A DNA stretch of 64,000 nt. Origin: Galeopsis tetrahit. Lineage: Eukaryota > Streptophyta > Magnoliopsida > Lamiales > Lamiaceae. Under the pieces are notes generated by a model. The model searched no databases and was not told the origin of the DNA. It was given only the letters and a program-made list of their open reading frames with translations. Of this stretch, positions 51,501 through 61,640 are shown piece after piece. Made by a program: the position numbers and the translations under genes. The stretch spans positions 23,179,881-23,243,880 of the forward strand of contig OY776131.1 in NCBI GenBank assembly GCA_963675135.1, given 5' to 3'. Position 1 is the stretch's first letter. Each line of letters begins with the position of its first letter.

Positions 51501-52557
51501 TCATCTGTGGAACATGCCTGACTTCATTCAAGGTGCAGAATACCCCATCATGTGTCTGTATCCTGACTGAGCCAATCCCAACCACCTTGCAGGCAGCACT
51601 GTTAGCCATGGTAACATTTCCTCCATCTATCTGCTCATAGGTCGAGAAGAACTCCCTGTTAGGACAAATGTGGTATGATGCCCCAGAATCAAGAACCCAC
51701 ACATCATTACGATGTGACTGTCCAGCTGCAACCAAGGCCAGATCATATTCAGAATTTGTATCAGTTTCTGCAACAGCTGCAGAACCGCCGACACCATCTT
51801 TCTGCTCCTGCTTCCTCTTCTTCTTAGGACAATCATTCTTCCAGTGCCCTGGTTCTTTACAGTAATTGCAGATGTCATCGGGTTTAGGACCTTTTGAACC
51901 TTTCTGATTCGGCTTCCCAGTTTTCTTCCCAAATTTCTTTTGTCCCTTACCCGTAACATACAGCCCCGATGCCTGATTTTCTGTGACCGAGCCAGTTGCC
52001 TGTTGACGGTCTTCTCTGGTGTGGAGAGCAGATCGAACATCTTCCAGAGACAGAGTATCTTTCCCAGTAATGAACGATTCAACAAAATTCTCATACGATT
52101 CAGGCAAAGATACTAACAGAATTAAAGCAGCGTCCTCATCTTCTACTTTAACATCAATATTACGCAAATCTAGTAAAATTTTATTTAATTTATCTAGATG
52201 ATCCCGAAGAGATGTACCTTCCTGCATGCGTAAACGGAACAGACGTTGCTTCAGAAGCAATTTGTTGGTTAGAGACTTCGTCATGTAGAGACTCTCTAAC
52301 TTCTTCCAGAGACCATCGGCAGTTTCCTGATCCGCAACCTCGATGATAACATCGTCAGACAGACATAGCATGATAGTCGAGTGGGCCTTTTCTTCTAGGG
52401 TATTCCACTCTTCTTCAGTTACATCCTCAGATTTAGGTTTTCCTGATAGCGGCGCCCACAAACCCTGCTGCTTCAGCAGAGATCGCATCTTGATTTGCCA
52501 TAGGCCAAAACTATTTCTCCCGGTGAATTTGTCAACCTTTACGTTGAAAGCAGACAT
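48592..52557 (-). CDS. Copia Gag-Pol polyprotein, intact (1,321 aa)
   Basis: Start ATG 52557, 76 bp inside the 5' LTR. Gag about 1-200 (FGLWQIKMRSLL); CCHC knuckle CNYCKEPGHWKNDC at about 230-243; protease VLDSGASYHICP at about 288-299; GAG-pre-integrase/zinc region LWHMRLGHMG...CEHC at about 421-457; integrase core with Asp in HMDCWGP (485), Asp in RTDNG (548) and Glu in GVAERMN (585); integrase tail GYRIWSP; RT from KWIFKRK (about 852), QLDVKTTFLHG, YVDDMLI (about 1003-1009); RNase H GYSDSDYAGD and STTEAEYMAL (about 1160-1210), ending CLNLLNVTSC. No stop or frameshift. All catalytic residues I can check are present, so the protein could be functional; transcription is doubtful because of the 5' LTR deletion. 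Confidence 0.97.
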   Translation of the reverse strand: MSAFNVKVDKFTGRNSFGLWQIKMRSLLKQQGLWAPLSGKPKSEDVTEEEWNTLEEKAHSTIMLCLSDDVIIEVADQETADGLWKKLESLYMTKSLTNKLLLKQRLFRLRMQEGTSLRDHLDKLNKILLDLRNIDVKVEDEDAALILLVSLPESYENFVESFITGKDTLSLEDVRSALHTREDRQQATGSVTENQASGLYVTGKGQKKFGKKTGKPNQKGSKGPKPDDICNYCKEPGHWKNDCPKKKRKQEQKDGVGGSAAVAETDTNSEYDLALVAAGQSHRNDVWVLDSGASYHICPNREFFSTYEQIDGGNVTMANSAACKVVGIGSVRIQTHDGVFCTLNEVRHVPQMTKNLISLSLLDSKGFSFKGEGGVMYVCQGSKVVLTGLKRGTLYYLRGSTVTGSANVASSEVQTMDMTRLWHMRLGHMGERGMQILSKRDLLSGHKVQSLEFCEHCVFGKLHRSKFPKKAVHQTKGTLDYIHMDCWGPSRVESIGGHRYFVSMIDDYSRMTWVIMMKHKSEAFKKFKQWKALVENQTGKKIKRLRTDNGLEFCSSEFNEFCKDAGIARHHTIRHTPQQNGVAERMNQTLLERARCMLSNAGLARKFWAEAVNTACYLINRGPHTGIDCQTPYEAWSNKLADYSLLKVFGCTVYYHVSEGKLEPRAKKGIFVGFGDGVKGYRIWSPSENRVIFSRNVIFDENSMLNPIVKSVCTENCSNVKQVELQVTLDESKSQLQGGEDQHTTTAESTSSDVHPEARQTSIAVDRARRTGVKPPVRYGFEDMVTYALQVADEVEEEEPSAGEPFTYREAVSCSESAKWLAAMGEEMESLAKNETWELVKRPKERKIVTCKWIFKRKEETTPGEGVRYKARLVARGFTQKEGVDYNEIFSPVVRHTSIRVLLAMVAHQDLELEQLDVKTTFLHGKLEDDIYMSQPEGFQVPGKEDYVCKLMRSLYGLKQSPRQWYKRFDSYMIQLRYNRSPYDCCVYHNKADDGSMIYLVLYVDDMLIAAKSKSDIQKLKDLLSAEFDMKDLGAAKKILGMEIYREREKKKLFLSQKSYIQKILSRFGMSTAKPIDTPSATNIHLSTDYAPKTVAEQVYMSRVPYSNAVGSLMYAMVCTRPDLAHAVSIVSRFMGQPEKEHWQAVKRIFRYLRGTSDVGLIYGGDAHVSVTGYSDSDYAGDVDSRRSMTGYVFTLCGSVVSWKATLQATVTLSTTEAEYMALTEAAKEGVWLKGLVGDLGLHRDQVIVFCDSLSAICLTKDQVHHERTKHIDVRYHFLRNEQRIKVMKVGTADNPADMFTKPVPHSKFRHCLNLLNVTSC

Positions 52558-52617
52558 TCTCGATCGGCTCCAAAAAACCCTAACAGTGCGGAAAAAAACT
52601 TGATCGAAACGACCAGG

Positions 52618-52631
52618 CTCTTGATACCAGT
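52618..52631 (-). other. Primer-binding site, initiator Met tRNA
   Basis: Minus-strand CTGGTATCAAGAGCC directly inside the 5' LTR. It matches TGGTATCAGAGCC with one inserted A. Confidence 0.85.
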
Positions 52632-52632
52632 T

Positions 52633-52780
52633 TGTTGTGACAGAATAGGGTTATAGCACATGAACAAGAAACGTAAAGAAGACAAGTGATTTACGTGGTT
52701 CACCAATGAATTGGCTACGTCCACGGGCAGCGAGACCCCCGAACAACTCAGCGAAGTGTGTGATTCAAGGCATATCAACA
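52633..52780 (-). repeat. 5' LTR with 82-bp deletion (148 bp)
   Basis: Matches the 3' LTR exactly except that bases equivalent to 48361-48442 are missing. The breakpoints lie at two CAG trinucleotides (GGGCAG / AAACAG), consistent with a short-homology deletion. The missing block holds the TATA-like box and the AATAAAA word. Confidence 0.93.
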
Positions 52781-52785
52781 AAATT

Positions 52786-53869
52786 ATATTATAGAATAGA
52801 TACGAATTCCAATTTTTCTCTCACAAGCCCATATAATTTTCCAATAAATCATTTTCATATGAAAACCAATTTAAAAATCAGTAACATACTTACTTTCAAA
52901 TTACGTCGTCACTTTTTCCTTACTAATATTATTATAGATTTCTTTATTTAATTATACTATAGAATAAGATTTAATACGCAAGAGTAATCTATAAAATTTC
53001 CGCAAAGAAATATTTTAAATAAATCAAATCTTGAGATTTTCATAATAAATTTCTCACAAAAAATTTATTTTCTCCTCTATAAATAGAGAACCATATTCAC
53101 AAAAAAAAAATACACATAAGAATATTTTCACAAAACAATTCTAGTTTTATTTATTTTACTCTCGATTCATGGAAGTCAACACCATCAAGGATTAAAGTTA
53201 TTTTCATTGCATCAACGACATAAAATCGAGGAGGTGGGTTTTTCTTACTTACGTATTCACTTTGTCATCTTTAAATGTTATTTGTGAATTTAATTGTTGC
53301 TTAACTACATGATCCTATTTTTATGATTATGATGGGTTATTTCGACGGAAAGATCGTTATAGCTAGTGGGGACTACGGTCCGAGATGGTAAGATCCTTGG
53401 GGCAACTTCACCGTATACAAATTGGTCAATTCAATTGGTTAATATATGGAAGACTTATGTACGCATGTTTGTGAGTTTATGATTTTATTTGCATTGATAT
53501 TTAACTGTGACAAAGGGGATCCCACTGAGCTAGTTGTTTTGCTCACCCCAATCATATTAACTTTTTACAGATTCACATGATTAAAGGAGTTGCAAAGGAG
53601 TTGCGGTGGAGGGACGGTGTGGATGCGTCAAGGAATTAATTATATTAATTATTATTTAAAAATTGAGATTTAATTAGTTCATATGTTATTTAAAGTATTT
53701 CGTTTAGATAAAGGCATGCACATCTTTTGTTTTTTTTTGTATTAAAAATTGTGTTTATCTTTAAAGTAAATTTATTTATTTTAAGTGATTGATGTTAAGT
53801 TTTTAAAATTGTCATTTATTATAATATAACTTCCGCTGTAAATATTTTTATAAATTAATAGATTTAGGG
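52786..53869. other. Old retroelement or LTR-like remnant with TATA box
   Basis: A TATAAATA box at 53078-53085 follows AT-rich sequence and precedes a leader-like stretch. GGGATCCCACTGAGCTAG and TTGCTCACCCC words near 53517-53550 are of a kind seen in plant LTRs. No coding frame. Classification uncertain; it could be a solo LTR, but I could not fix its ends. Confidence 0.35.
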
Positions 53870-54330
53870 GGTCTATTGGTTGTGATTCTGTAGGATTTTT
53901 TTGGACTTTTAAATTCTGAGGTATTCAATTCGGATTTTCAAAAGTCTTTAAAAATTCTGAGGTATGGATTTTAATACTCTATGAATTTTGTTGGATTCTT
54001 CTTAAAAAATATAAATATATTTCACTATCCAAAATCTCTTCTAAAAACCAGAGATTTCAACTCGTACCCGCCCGTGGGATCTAATTAAAAATCTTTAGGT
54101 ATTCAAGAGTTTATGGATTTTAATACTCTATGAATTTTGTTGGATTCTTCTTAAAAAATATAAATACATTCCAGTATCCAAAATCTCTTCTAAAAACCAG
54201 AGATTTCAACGAATTCGTACCCGCCCCAGGATCTAATCTATCCTGTATTGAGAATGGGTAAGGATCTGGATCTATTCCCGTATTGATGAGAATGGGTAGG
54301 ATCTGGATCTTATATTCGATCCGCGAATAT
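53870..54330. repeat. MITE-like sequence with ~110-bp direct duplication
   Basis: GGATTTTAATACTCTATGAA through AACCAGAGATTTCAAC and CGTACCCGCCC occurs at 53966-54078 and again at 54114-54233 with few differences. The left start GGGGGTCTATTGGTTGTGAT has the look of a hAT-type MITE end. The copy boundary carries GGATCTAAT. Confidence 0.65.
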
Positions 54331-54597
54331 CCCCGAATCAACATATAAACTTTATATATATATAAATTAATAATATATGGAGTATATATTATTGGTAAAA
54401 TAATATCCCTCGAATATATATATATATAATATTAATAAAAAAAAACTCTTCATATCAATAGTTAATTTATATTATATATTTAATTTGAATTTATTAATTA
54501 AAAAAATTTAAAATAGGTATGTATTTATAAAAAAAAAATTATTGAAAACAATGAAAATTTTAAATATTGTATTAATATAGATTACATTATATATATA
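54331..54597. other. AT-rich spacer
   Basis: TA-rich microsatellite-like sequence (54354-54440) and A/T tracts. Nothing else seen. Confidence 0.5.
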
Positions 54598-55097
54598 TGT
54601 CAAATACTTGTATGCACTCGCATGTACGGTGCATACTTCAATTTTAGTTTTAATTTTAATCAATTAATTTTAATTTTATCTGCACTCGTTTATTTAATGA
54701 GTCCACCCCCCTAAATTATTTTTTACTATTATTATTTGCATACGCTCATTTAATGAGTTCACCCACAAATCATTTTTTATTACGGTTATATGCACTCGCT
54801 CATTTTATGAGTTCACCCCAAAATCATTTTTTACCACTGTTATCTACACCCGCTTATTTTATGAGTTCACCCCCAAATTATTGTTTTACCACGATTATCT
54901 GCACCCGCTCATTTTATGAGTTCACCCCAAAATATTTTTTTTTAAATAATCACATTTAAAAAAACTATATTATCATTTTATTAATTTACACAAAATATAA
55001 TAAAATAAACTCTAATGTATATATTTACAATATGCAGCCGAGTTACCGTCGATTCACCACCAACTCACCCATATTTAAAAAAAATCGTAAAAATATA

Positions 55098-55393
55098 CTC
55101 CCTTCGTCCCGGAATAACTTGCATAGTTTGACTGGCACGTTGTTTAAGAAAAATTGATTTAGTGGTTGATGATGTAAGATAAATGAGGGGTATTTTAGGT
55201 AATTTGATGATATGTAAAGTGGATTTGATGATGTGTAAAGTGAAATGTATGGAAAAAAGGAGTGACAAATTTGAAAATAAAATGATGTTGTGAGGTTATT
55301 AATTTTGTGGGGTATTTCCATATTAAGAGTGTGCAAGTAATTTTGGGACGTCCCAATAAGGAAAGTGTGCAAGTAATCACGGGACGGGGGGAG
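55098..55393. mobile_element. Stowaway-type MITE (296 bp)
   Basis: Starts CTCCCTTCGTCCCGGAATAA and ends ATCACGGGACGGGGGGAG, flanked by TA (55096-55097, 55394-55395). ACTTGCA and TGCAAGT subterminal words pair. Inserted in the left part of foldback element A; it is absent from element B at the matching place (about 60120). Confidence 0.92.
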
Positions 55394-55639
55394 TAATTAA
55401 TAAAAAACTATCGAAATTAGCCACAAATCTCAATTTTTTTCTTTTTAATCTTTCTACCTTCTTCTCTTTTCCTTTATTTCTTCTCATTTTCAGTTTATTT
55501 TTCAATTTTTTTATTTATTCATTTTTTTTCCTTTTACTTTTTTTATTTTATTTTGATGCCTTTCTTTTCCATTTTTTTCATGTGTATTTTTTAAATTTTA
55601 GTAAAAAATAATATTATAGGTATGATTTTATTATAGTCG

Positions 55640-56230
55640 ATCGGCGGTGCACCTGAATTTCAATTTTAATTTGATGAGTAAAGGACCTGCCGGAAATCCA
55701 TGTCGTTCGGCGGGTGACCCTGCCACCACCATGCCCGACCACCCCCTCGACGACGACGACGGCGCTTCAGTCCCGGCCATTGAAGCCCGATACCCCTCCT
55801 CGAATCGTAATGGCGATTCTTCACTTCCATGACAATTGACACCATCTTCCATCTTGGCCGAACACCTCTACTCATTTCGACCACCGACGCGACTGCTTCC
55901 ATCAATCTCCCTTGTGATCGCGATCCAGGATCTTCTCCGACATCAATGGCGCTCGCCTACAACACTCGGATCGACGCCGCCTCGCTCTCGTCGTTCATCT
56001 CTGTCCAAATCGAAGCTACATTGCTTCGTCTTCTTCACCCTGCTCCTGCACAGCCTCCTCCTCTGGCTGACGGCAGCTCGACGGAGGACTGTGAGTATGT
56101 TGCTGATAGATCTCTGATCGGCCGGCACTCGAAGCCGGTGACCTTGCCGATGAAATCTCAGGCGGCGACTGCTGACCTAGGGTGCCTTCCCATTGGGCTA
56201 AGGTTCCGTTCAATTGGGCTTGGTAATGTG
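55640..56230 (+). other. Gene-like GC-rich core of element A (captured sequence?)
   Basis: Starts near GATCGGCGGTGCACCTGAAT. The GC content is far above the flanks, and several overlapping ORFs occur (175 codons from 55829). GACTGTGAGTATG at 56087 resembles a splice donor. The same block, clearly homologous but diverged and with small indels, occurs in element B at 60360-60975. The ORFs of the two copies are not preserved over their whole length, so I regard it as captured non-functional sequence. No family recognised. Confidence 0.5.
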
Positions 56231-56269
56231 CACCCCCTATTTTTTTCAGTACACCTCGATCTGTACTCC

Positions 56270-56830
56270 CTCCACTTTTTTATGGTATTATTGTTAGTGG
56301 TACTGGTATTACTAGTTATTGATTGTGGTATTACTATTAATTCACTATTTAATTAATATTAATGATTATTGATTACGGTATTATTGATTATTAATTGTGG
56401 AATTATTGGTTATTGTTTGTGGTATTACTGATTATGCGGAATTATTTATTATTTCTTAAGGCATTGCTGATTATTATTATTATTGTTTATGGTATTACAT
56501 ATTATTGTTTATGATATTACTGATAATTATGTTTTGTATTACTGAATATAAGTAGATTTGTGAAATTATTTGTTATTGTGTAAGATATTACTGATCAATG
56601 TTCATGATATTACTAATTATTATTCATGGTATTACTGATAATTATTTTTTGTATTATTGAATATAATTAGATGTGTGGAATTATTTGTTATTGTATAAAA
56701 TTTTACTGTAATTAGATGTGTGTAATTATTTGTTATTGTAAAGATATTACTAATTATTGTTAATGATATTACTGATTATTGTTGCTTATGGTATTACTGG
56801 TTATTACTTATTGTATTACTGACTATAATA
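56270..56830. repeat. Degenerate GGTATTACTGATTATTGTTTAT array in element A
   Basis: About twenty imperfect units of 20-30 bp (TATTACTGATTATT, GTGGAATTATTTGTTATTGT). The same array is at 61025-61640 in element B, so it predates their separation. Confidence 0.85.
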
Positions 56831-57444
56831 AAATAATACATATAATATTATTTTGTATTAAAAAAAATACTAATGAAAAAAACACCATGAAAAAAAGGAA
56901 GAAATAAAAAGTATGGAATAAAAACTGAAAAATGAGAAGAAAAAAAAATTGAGATCTGTGCCTAATTTCGATAGTTTTTTTTAATTATGTTTTTACAATT
57001 TTTTTTCTAAAAATATGGGTGATTTAGTGGTGAATCGACGGTAACTCGGCAATGACTCGACAACAAGATTGTAAATGTATAAATTAGTGTTGATTTTATT
57101 ATTATATTTTGTGTAAATTAATAAAAAGATAATATAATATTTTTAATGTAATTATTTAAAAAAAAATATTTGGGGTGAACTCATAAAATGAGCGGGTGCA
57201 GATAATTGTGGTAAAAAAATAATTTGGTGGCGAACTCATAAAATGAGCGGGTGTAGATAATCGTTGTAAAAAAGAAATGATTTTGAGGTGAACTCATAAA
57301 ATGAGCAGGTGTAGATAACCGTTGTAAAAAAATGATTTGAGGGTGAACTCATAAAATGAGCGGGTGCAGACAACTGTAGTAAAAAATGATTTGGGGTGAA
57401 CTCATAAAATGAGCGAGTGTAGATAACTGTAGTAAAAAAATAAT

Positions 57445-58882
57445 GGGGATTTCACCAATAAGGTCTTTTCGCATAGGGTTTTTTCAAATAAGAACAAGGT
57501 TCAAATTAATTTCAAATTAAGGTCAAAATCCAACTTAAATGTACCATCTTACCCTTAATATAATATTAAGTAAACTAATTTTAAAATTTGGATGAAAATC
57601 TTTCTCTCTTTCTCAAACCACTGATTATTCTACATCCTCAATTTTAGGACTTTCCCCAAATCTCTAATATTCAAGTCTTCTTCAAATCTTTGATATTCAA
57701 ATCTTCCCCAAATCTCTGATATTCAAGTCTTCTCCAAATATCTGATATTCAAGTCTTCCCAAAATCTTTGATATTCAAGTCTTCCCCAAATCTCTCATAT
57801 TCAATTTCATTTTCAGACTTGAAGATCTGCAGAAAAATGTCAAATCAAATTAGATCTTTTCTTCAGAAAAATGTCTGACTTGATTATGCAGAAAGATCTG
57901 CAGAAAAATCTCTGAAATCTCTGACTATAATGCAGAAAAAAAAATACTAAAGTTGCATTAACATATTAATAATGCAGAAGTGTGCAGTAAATTATGTGCA
58001 TATGCAATTATCATTATGCAGAAAAATGACTTTAATGCAAATTAGATCTGCATTAATAAAATCAGTCTATTAATGTGGGTCACATACTAGTGACTTGATT
58101 CAAAACTTCTAGAAACGTTGAAGACTGATTAACACGAACAAACTTGATTTTTCCATCGAATTCGATCTTGAGTATCACGAAATAATCCATTGATTGATAA
58201 TCTGCTATTTATCAGAAACATCCTAGAATAATAACAAAATAACATGTACAAACGACTAATAATCAATGCATTTCTGTGTTTGGCCAAATATATGAACATA
58301 TAATACTTTTGAAACTGGAATCAATGATTTAACATAGTAATTGAAATCGTAAAAATCAGTCACTTGCACCGCGTCTGTGTTGTCACGTCGCCGAGAATGA
58401 GATTGGGTGGGGGGTTCGATCGTGAACGACGACGGCAAAGAAGATCTGCCATCGACAATGATTTTATCTTCCATTCGGGGGGTTTGATCGTATTCGGCGC
58501 CTATGTTGTTTATTTTAAACCATAAACAATGTCAATCGATTTGACAGTAGAATTTTATTATAGAAAGTAGGAATTAAAGAATTTATTTTAAAAACAACGA
58601 TCTTGATTATTGAATTAAAACCAAAAAAAATCTTGATTAATTAAAGTGGCGAAAATTAAGGAATATTAAGAATTGATCATAATGTTGTTAAAGAAAGTGG
58701 CAAAAATTAAGGAATATTAGAATTGATTAATTAAATATTAAAATTTAAAATTAGTCTTCAATTTAAATTTAAGGGCATAATCGGTTCTTTACATTCAATT
58801 TTGACCTTATTTTAAATGATTAGAATTTTTGTTTTTAATTTGAAAAATGTCTCTATGAATGACCCTTTTCGTAAATATTCTC
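57445..58882. mobile_element. Pack-MULE-like Mutator element, 1.44 kb
   Basis: Exact 9-bp duplication AAAAATAAT (57436-57444, 58883-58891). Ends GGGGATTTCACCAATAAGGT and, in reverse, GAGAATATTTACGAAAAGGG; inverted similarity continues for about 80 bp (TTTTTCAAATAA, TAAGGTCAAAAT, CCCTTA). The interior has a 26-bp tandem repeat (AAGTCTTCCCCAAATCTCTG) about six times at 57650-57800 and a minus-strand 72-codon ORF (58256-58474) starting MEDKIIVDGRSSLP, with a possible donor GTGACTGA after its first 37 codons. It looks like a captured first exon of unknown origin. Confidence 0.85.
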
Positions 58883-59091
58883 AAAAATAATTTGGAGGTG
58901 AACTCATTAAATTAGTAGATGCAAGTGAAATATAAATAAAAAAATAAAATTAAAATTAGGGGGTAAATATTGTAAAAAACATTACCTAATTTATTTAAGA
59001 TAACAAATTTAATAAAAATTTAAGGAAATATTTATACGGTAATATTGTATTTTAAAAGAAAATAATATTTATATTATGTCCATATGATAAA

Positions 59092-59324
59092 GGGTTGGTT
59101 TGCTATGGACTCGAGTGCATGTTGTGCACCCTAGTCCATGTTGCACTTTTCAGTTACTGACTTACACTTTTTGGTAAATGTTGTTGCACTTTTCAATTAT
59201 TAAACTGTATAAGTAATAATTGAAAAGTGCAACACCATTTACCAAAAAGTGTAAGTCAGTAAACTGAAAAGTGCACATGAACTAGGGTGCACAGCATGCG
59301 CTCGAGTGCATACTAGACTTTACC
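59092..59324. mobile_element. Palindromic Mutator-type MITE, copy 2 (233 bp)
   Basis: Same family as 10589-10825: starts GGGTTGGTTTGC and ends CTAGACTTTACC, with exact 9-bp duplication TATGATAAA (59083-59091, 59325-59333). The two halves are inverted copies, predicted to fold into one long hairpin. About 90% similar to copy 1 by eye, with a shorter loop. Confidence 0.92.
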
Positions 59325-59333
59325 TATGATAAA

Positions 59334-59617
59334 ATACCCACCCCATAAATTTCAAAATTTTGATAAATTTGTTATCTTTTCAATAGATTTTGTTAATTCC
59401 AAAAAAAAATCGTTTCTGGAGTATTTTAAATTAATACTCCACAATTATTAGTAATTAATTATTCAATATTAGTTTAAAGGAATCAAAATAGAAGATTTGA
59501 AAAATATATAATATCTTATCTCAAATACCTCTACCCATAATAGGGGGAGAAGAGAAATTTTAAAAATCAATAAACAAAAAGTAATTTTAATATTTTTGTA
59601 TTTTATGTAAATCTTAT
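59334..59617. other. AT-rich spacer
   Basis: Short AT-rich stretch between the MITE and element B. No gene or repeat supported. Confidence 0.5.
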
Positions 59618-60359
59618 ATTCCTGGGGCAAATACTTGTATACACTTGGATGCACCATGCCCCCTACCTATGATTTTTCAGCTATTGGGCCTTCCTTGGGA
59701 CTGGGCCTTAGATTCCAGTCACACACCCATCTGTTTACTCAGTTCACCCTCAATAAACTCGCACCCACAAATTTTTTAGTTCACCCAATAATGATTTGCA
59801 CCCCCTAATTTCAATTTCGATTTTTTATTTATATTTTATCTGTACCCACTAATTTAATGAGTTCACCTCCTAATCATATTTTTACAACAGTACAGTTATC
59901 TATACCCGCTCATTTTATGAGTTCACCCACATATTATTGTTTTACCACGATTATCTGCACTCACACATTTTATGAGTTCACCCCAAAATATTTTTAGAAA
60001 AATAATCACATTTAAAAGAATATATTATCCTTTTATTAATGTACACAAAATATAATAAAATAAACTCTAAAAAATAGATTCACCACCAAGTCACCCATAT
60101 TTTTAAAAAAAATCGTAAAAATATAATTAATAAAAAAAATCGAAATTAGCCATAAATCTCGATTTTTTACTTTTTAATTTTCCTTTCTCCTACTCTTTTT
60201 CCATTTTTAATTTTTTTTTTCCAAATTTTTTATTTCTTCATTTTTTTTTTCCTTTTCCTTTTTTATTTTAAATTTTCCTACATTTCTTTTACATTTTTTG
60301 CATGTGTATTTTTTAAATTTTAATACAATATAATATTATAGGAATGATTTTATTATAGT

Positions 60360-60975
60360 CGATCGGCAGTGCACTTGAATTTCAATTTTAATTTGATGAG
60401 TAAAGGACCTGCCGAAAATTCATGCCGATCGGCGGGTGACCCAACCACCACCATGCCCGACCACCCCCTTGACGGCGACGGCGGCGCTTCCGTCCCGACC
60501 GCTGAAGCCCAAGACCTATATTCGAATCACAATCGCGATTCTTCACTTCCATGACAATCGACATCATCTTCCATCTCGGCAATGATCCATGGCAGCCGAA
60601 ATTCTCTTCTCATTTCGACCACCGACGCGACTGCTTCGATCAATCTCCCTTGTGTTCGCGATCCAGGAGCTTCTTCGGCATCAATGGCTCTCGCCTGCAA
60701 CACTCGGATCGACGCCGCCTCTCTCTCTCGTCGTTCATCTCTGCCTAAATCGAAGCTATATTACTTTGTCCGTCTTCTTCATCATGCTACTGTGCATCCT
60801 CTTCCTCCGGCTGACGGCAGCCCGACGGAGGAATGTGAGTATGTTGCCGATGGATCTCTAACCGACCGACACTCAAAGCCGGTGACCTTGCTGATGAAAT
60901 CTCAAACGACGACTGCTGACCTAGGGTGCCCTCCCATTGGGCTAAGGTTCCCTTCAATTGGGTTTGGTAATGTGC
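60360..60975 (+). other. Gene-like GC-rich core of element B
   Basis: Counterpart of 55640-56230. Both start GATCGGC(G/A)GTGCAC(C/T)TGAAT and contain GACCACCCCCTYGACG and CGACGCGACTGCTTC. The longest ORF (155 codons from 60582) shares a middle stretch with the ORF from 55829 (ISTTDATASINLPC) but differs in length and ends. No recognisable domain. Confidence 0.5.
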
Positions 60976-61024
60976 ACCCCCTATTTTCTTCAGTACACCC
61001 CGATTTGCACTCCCTCCACATTTT

Positions 61025-61640
61025 TTTTTATGGTACTATTAGTTATTGATACTGGTATTACTATTTATTGATTGTAGTATTACTATTAATATACAAATGA
61101 ATTAAAATTAATGATTACTGATTACGGTATTATTAATTATTAATTGTGGTATTACTGGTTATTGTTTGTGGTATTACTGATTGTGTGAAATTATTTATTA
61201 TTTATTATTGTTTAAGACATTACTGATTATTATTATTATTTTTTATGGTATTACATATTATTGATTATGGTATTACTTAATATAATTAGATTTGTGGAAT
61301 TATTTATTATTGTATAAGATATTACTGATCAATGTTCATGATATTACTAATTACTGTTCATTGTATTACTGATAATTGTTTTTGGTATTATTGAATATAA
61401 TTGGATGTGTGGAATTATTTGTTATTGTATAAAATTTTATTGATTAATATTAATGGTATTACCGATTACTGTTCGTGGTATTACTAATAATTGATTTTAG
61501 TATTATTTAATATAATTAGATATGTGTAATTATTTGTTATTGTATAAGATATTGGAGTACTAATTATTTTTAATGGTATTAGTGTATTACTGATTATTAC
61601 TTATTGTATTATTGAGTATAATAAAATCATACATATAATA
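61025..61640. repeat. Degenerate TATTACTGATTATT array in element B
   Basis: Counterpart of 56270-56830, with comparable unit and extent. Confidence 0.85.

Larger units (their letters stand above)
48263..52780 (-). mobile_element. Ty1/Copia retrotransposon, coding-intact, 4.5 kb
   Basis: Both LTRs (TGTTGTGACAG...GGCATATCAACA) and an exact 5-bp duplication AAATT (48258-48262, 52781-52785) are present. One open frame encodes all Copia domains in order gag-PR-INT-RT-RNase H. The LTRs are identical over their shared 148 bp, so the insertion is recent. The 5' LTR (right) is 82 bp shorter than the 3' LTR. The YVDDMLIAAKS RT motif and overall length resemble the Tnt1/Tork group. Confidence 0.97.
54598..58965. 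mobile_element. Foldback Mutator-type element A, with two nested insertions
   Basis: Left arm: CAAATACTTGTATGCACTCG, then four to five GAGTTCACCCC / CTCATTTTATGAG subrepeats (54690-54930), then GAGTTACCGTCGATTCACCA. Right arm (57020-57435 and 58892-58965) holds their complements (GGTGAATCGACGGTAACTC, GGGTGAACTCATAAAATGAG). It is related along its length to element B (59626-62421). Nested inside are a Stowaway (55098-55393) and a Pack-MULE (57445-58882). Without them the length is about 2.6 kb. The right end is diverged, so that boundary is approximate and I found no target duplication. Confidence 0.78.

Noticed and set aside
55829..56356. A 175-codon ORF as a real gene
   Set aside because: The homologous block at 60582-61049 has a different length and frame structure, so coding constraint is not evident; kept only as captured sequence.
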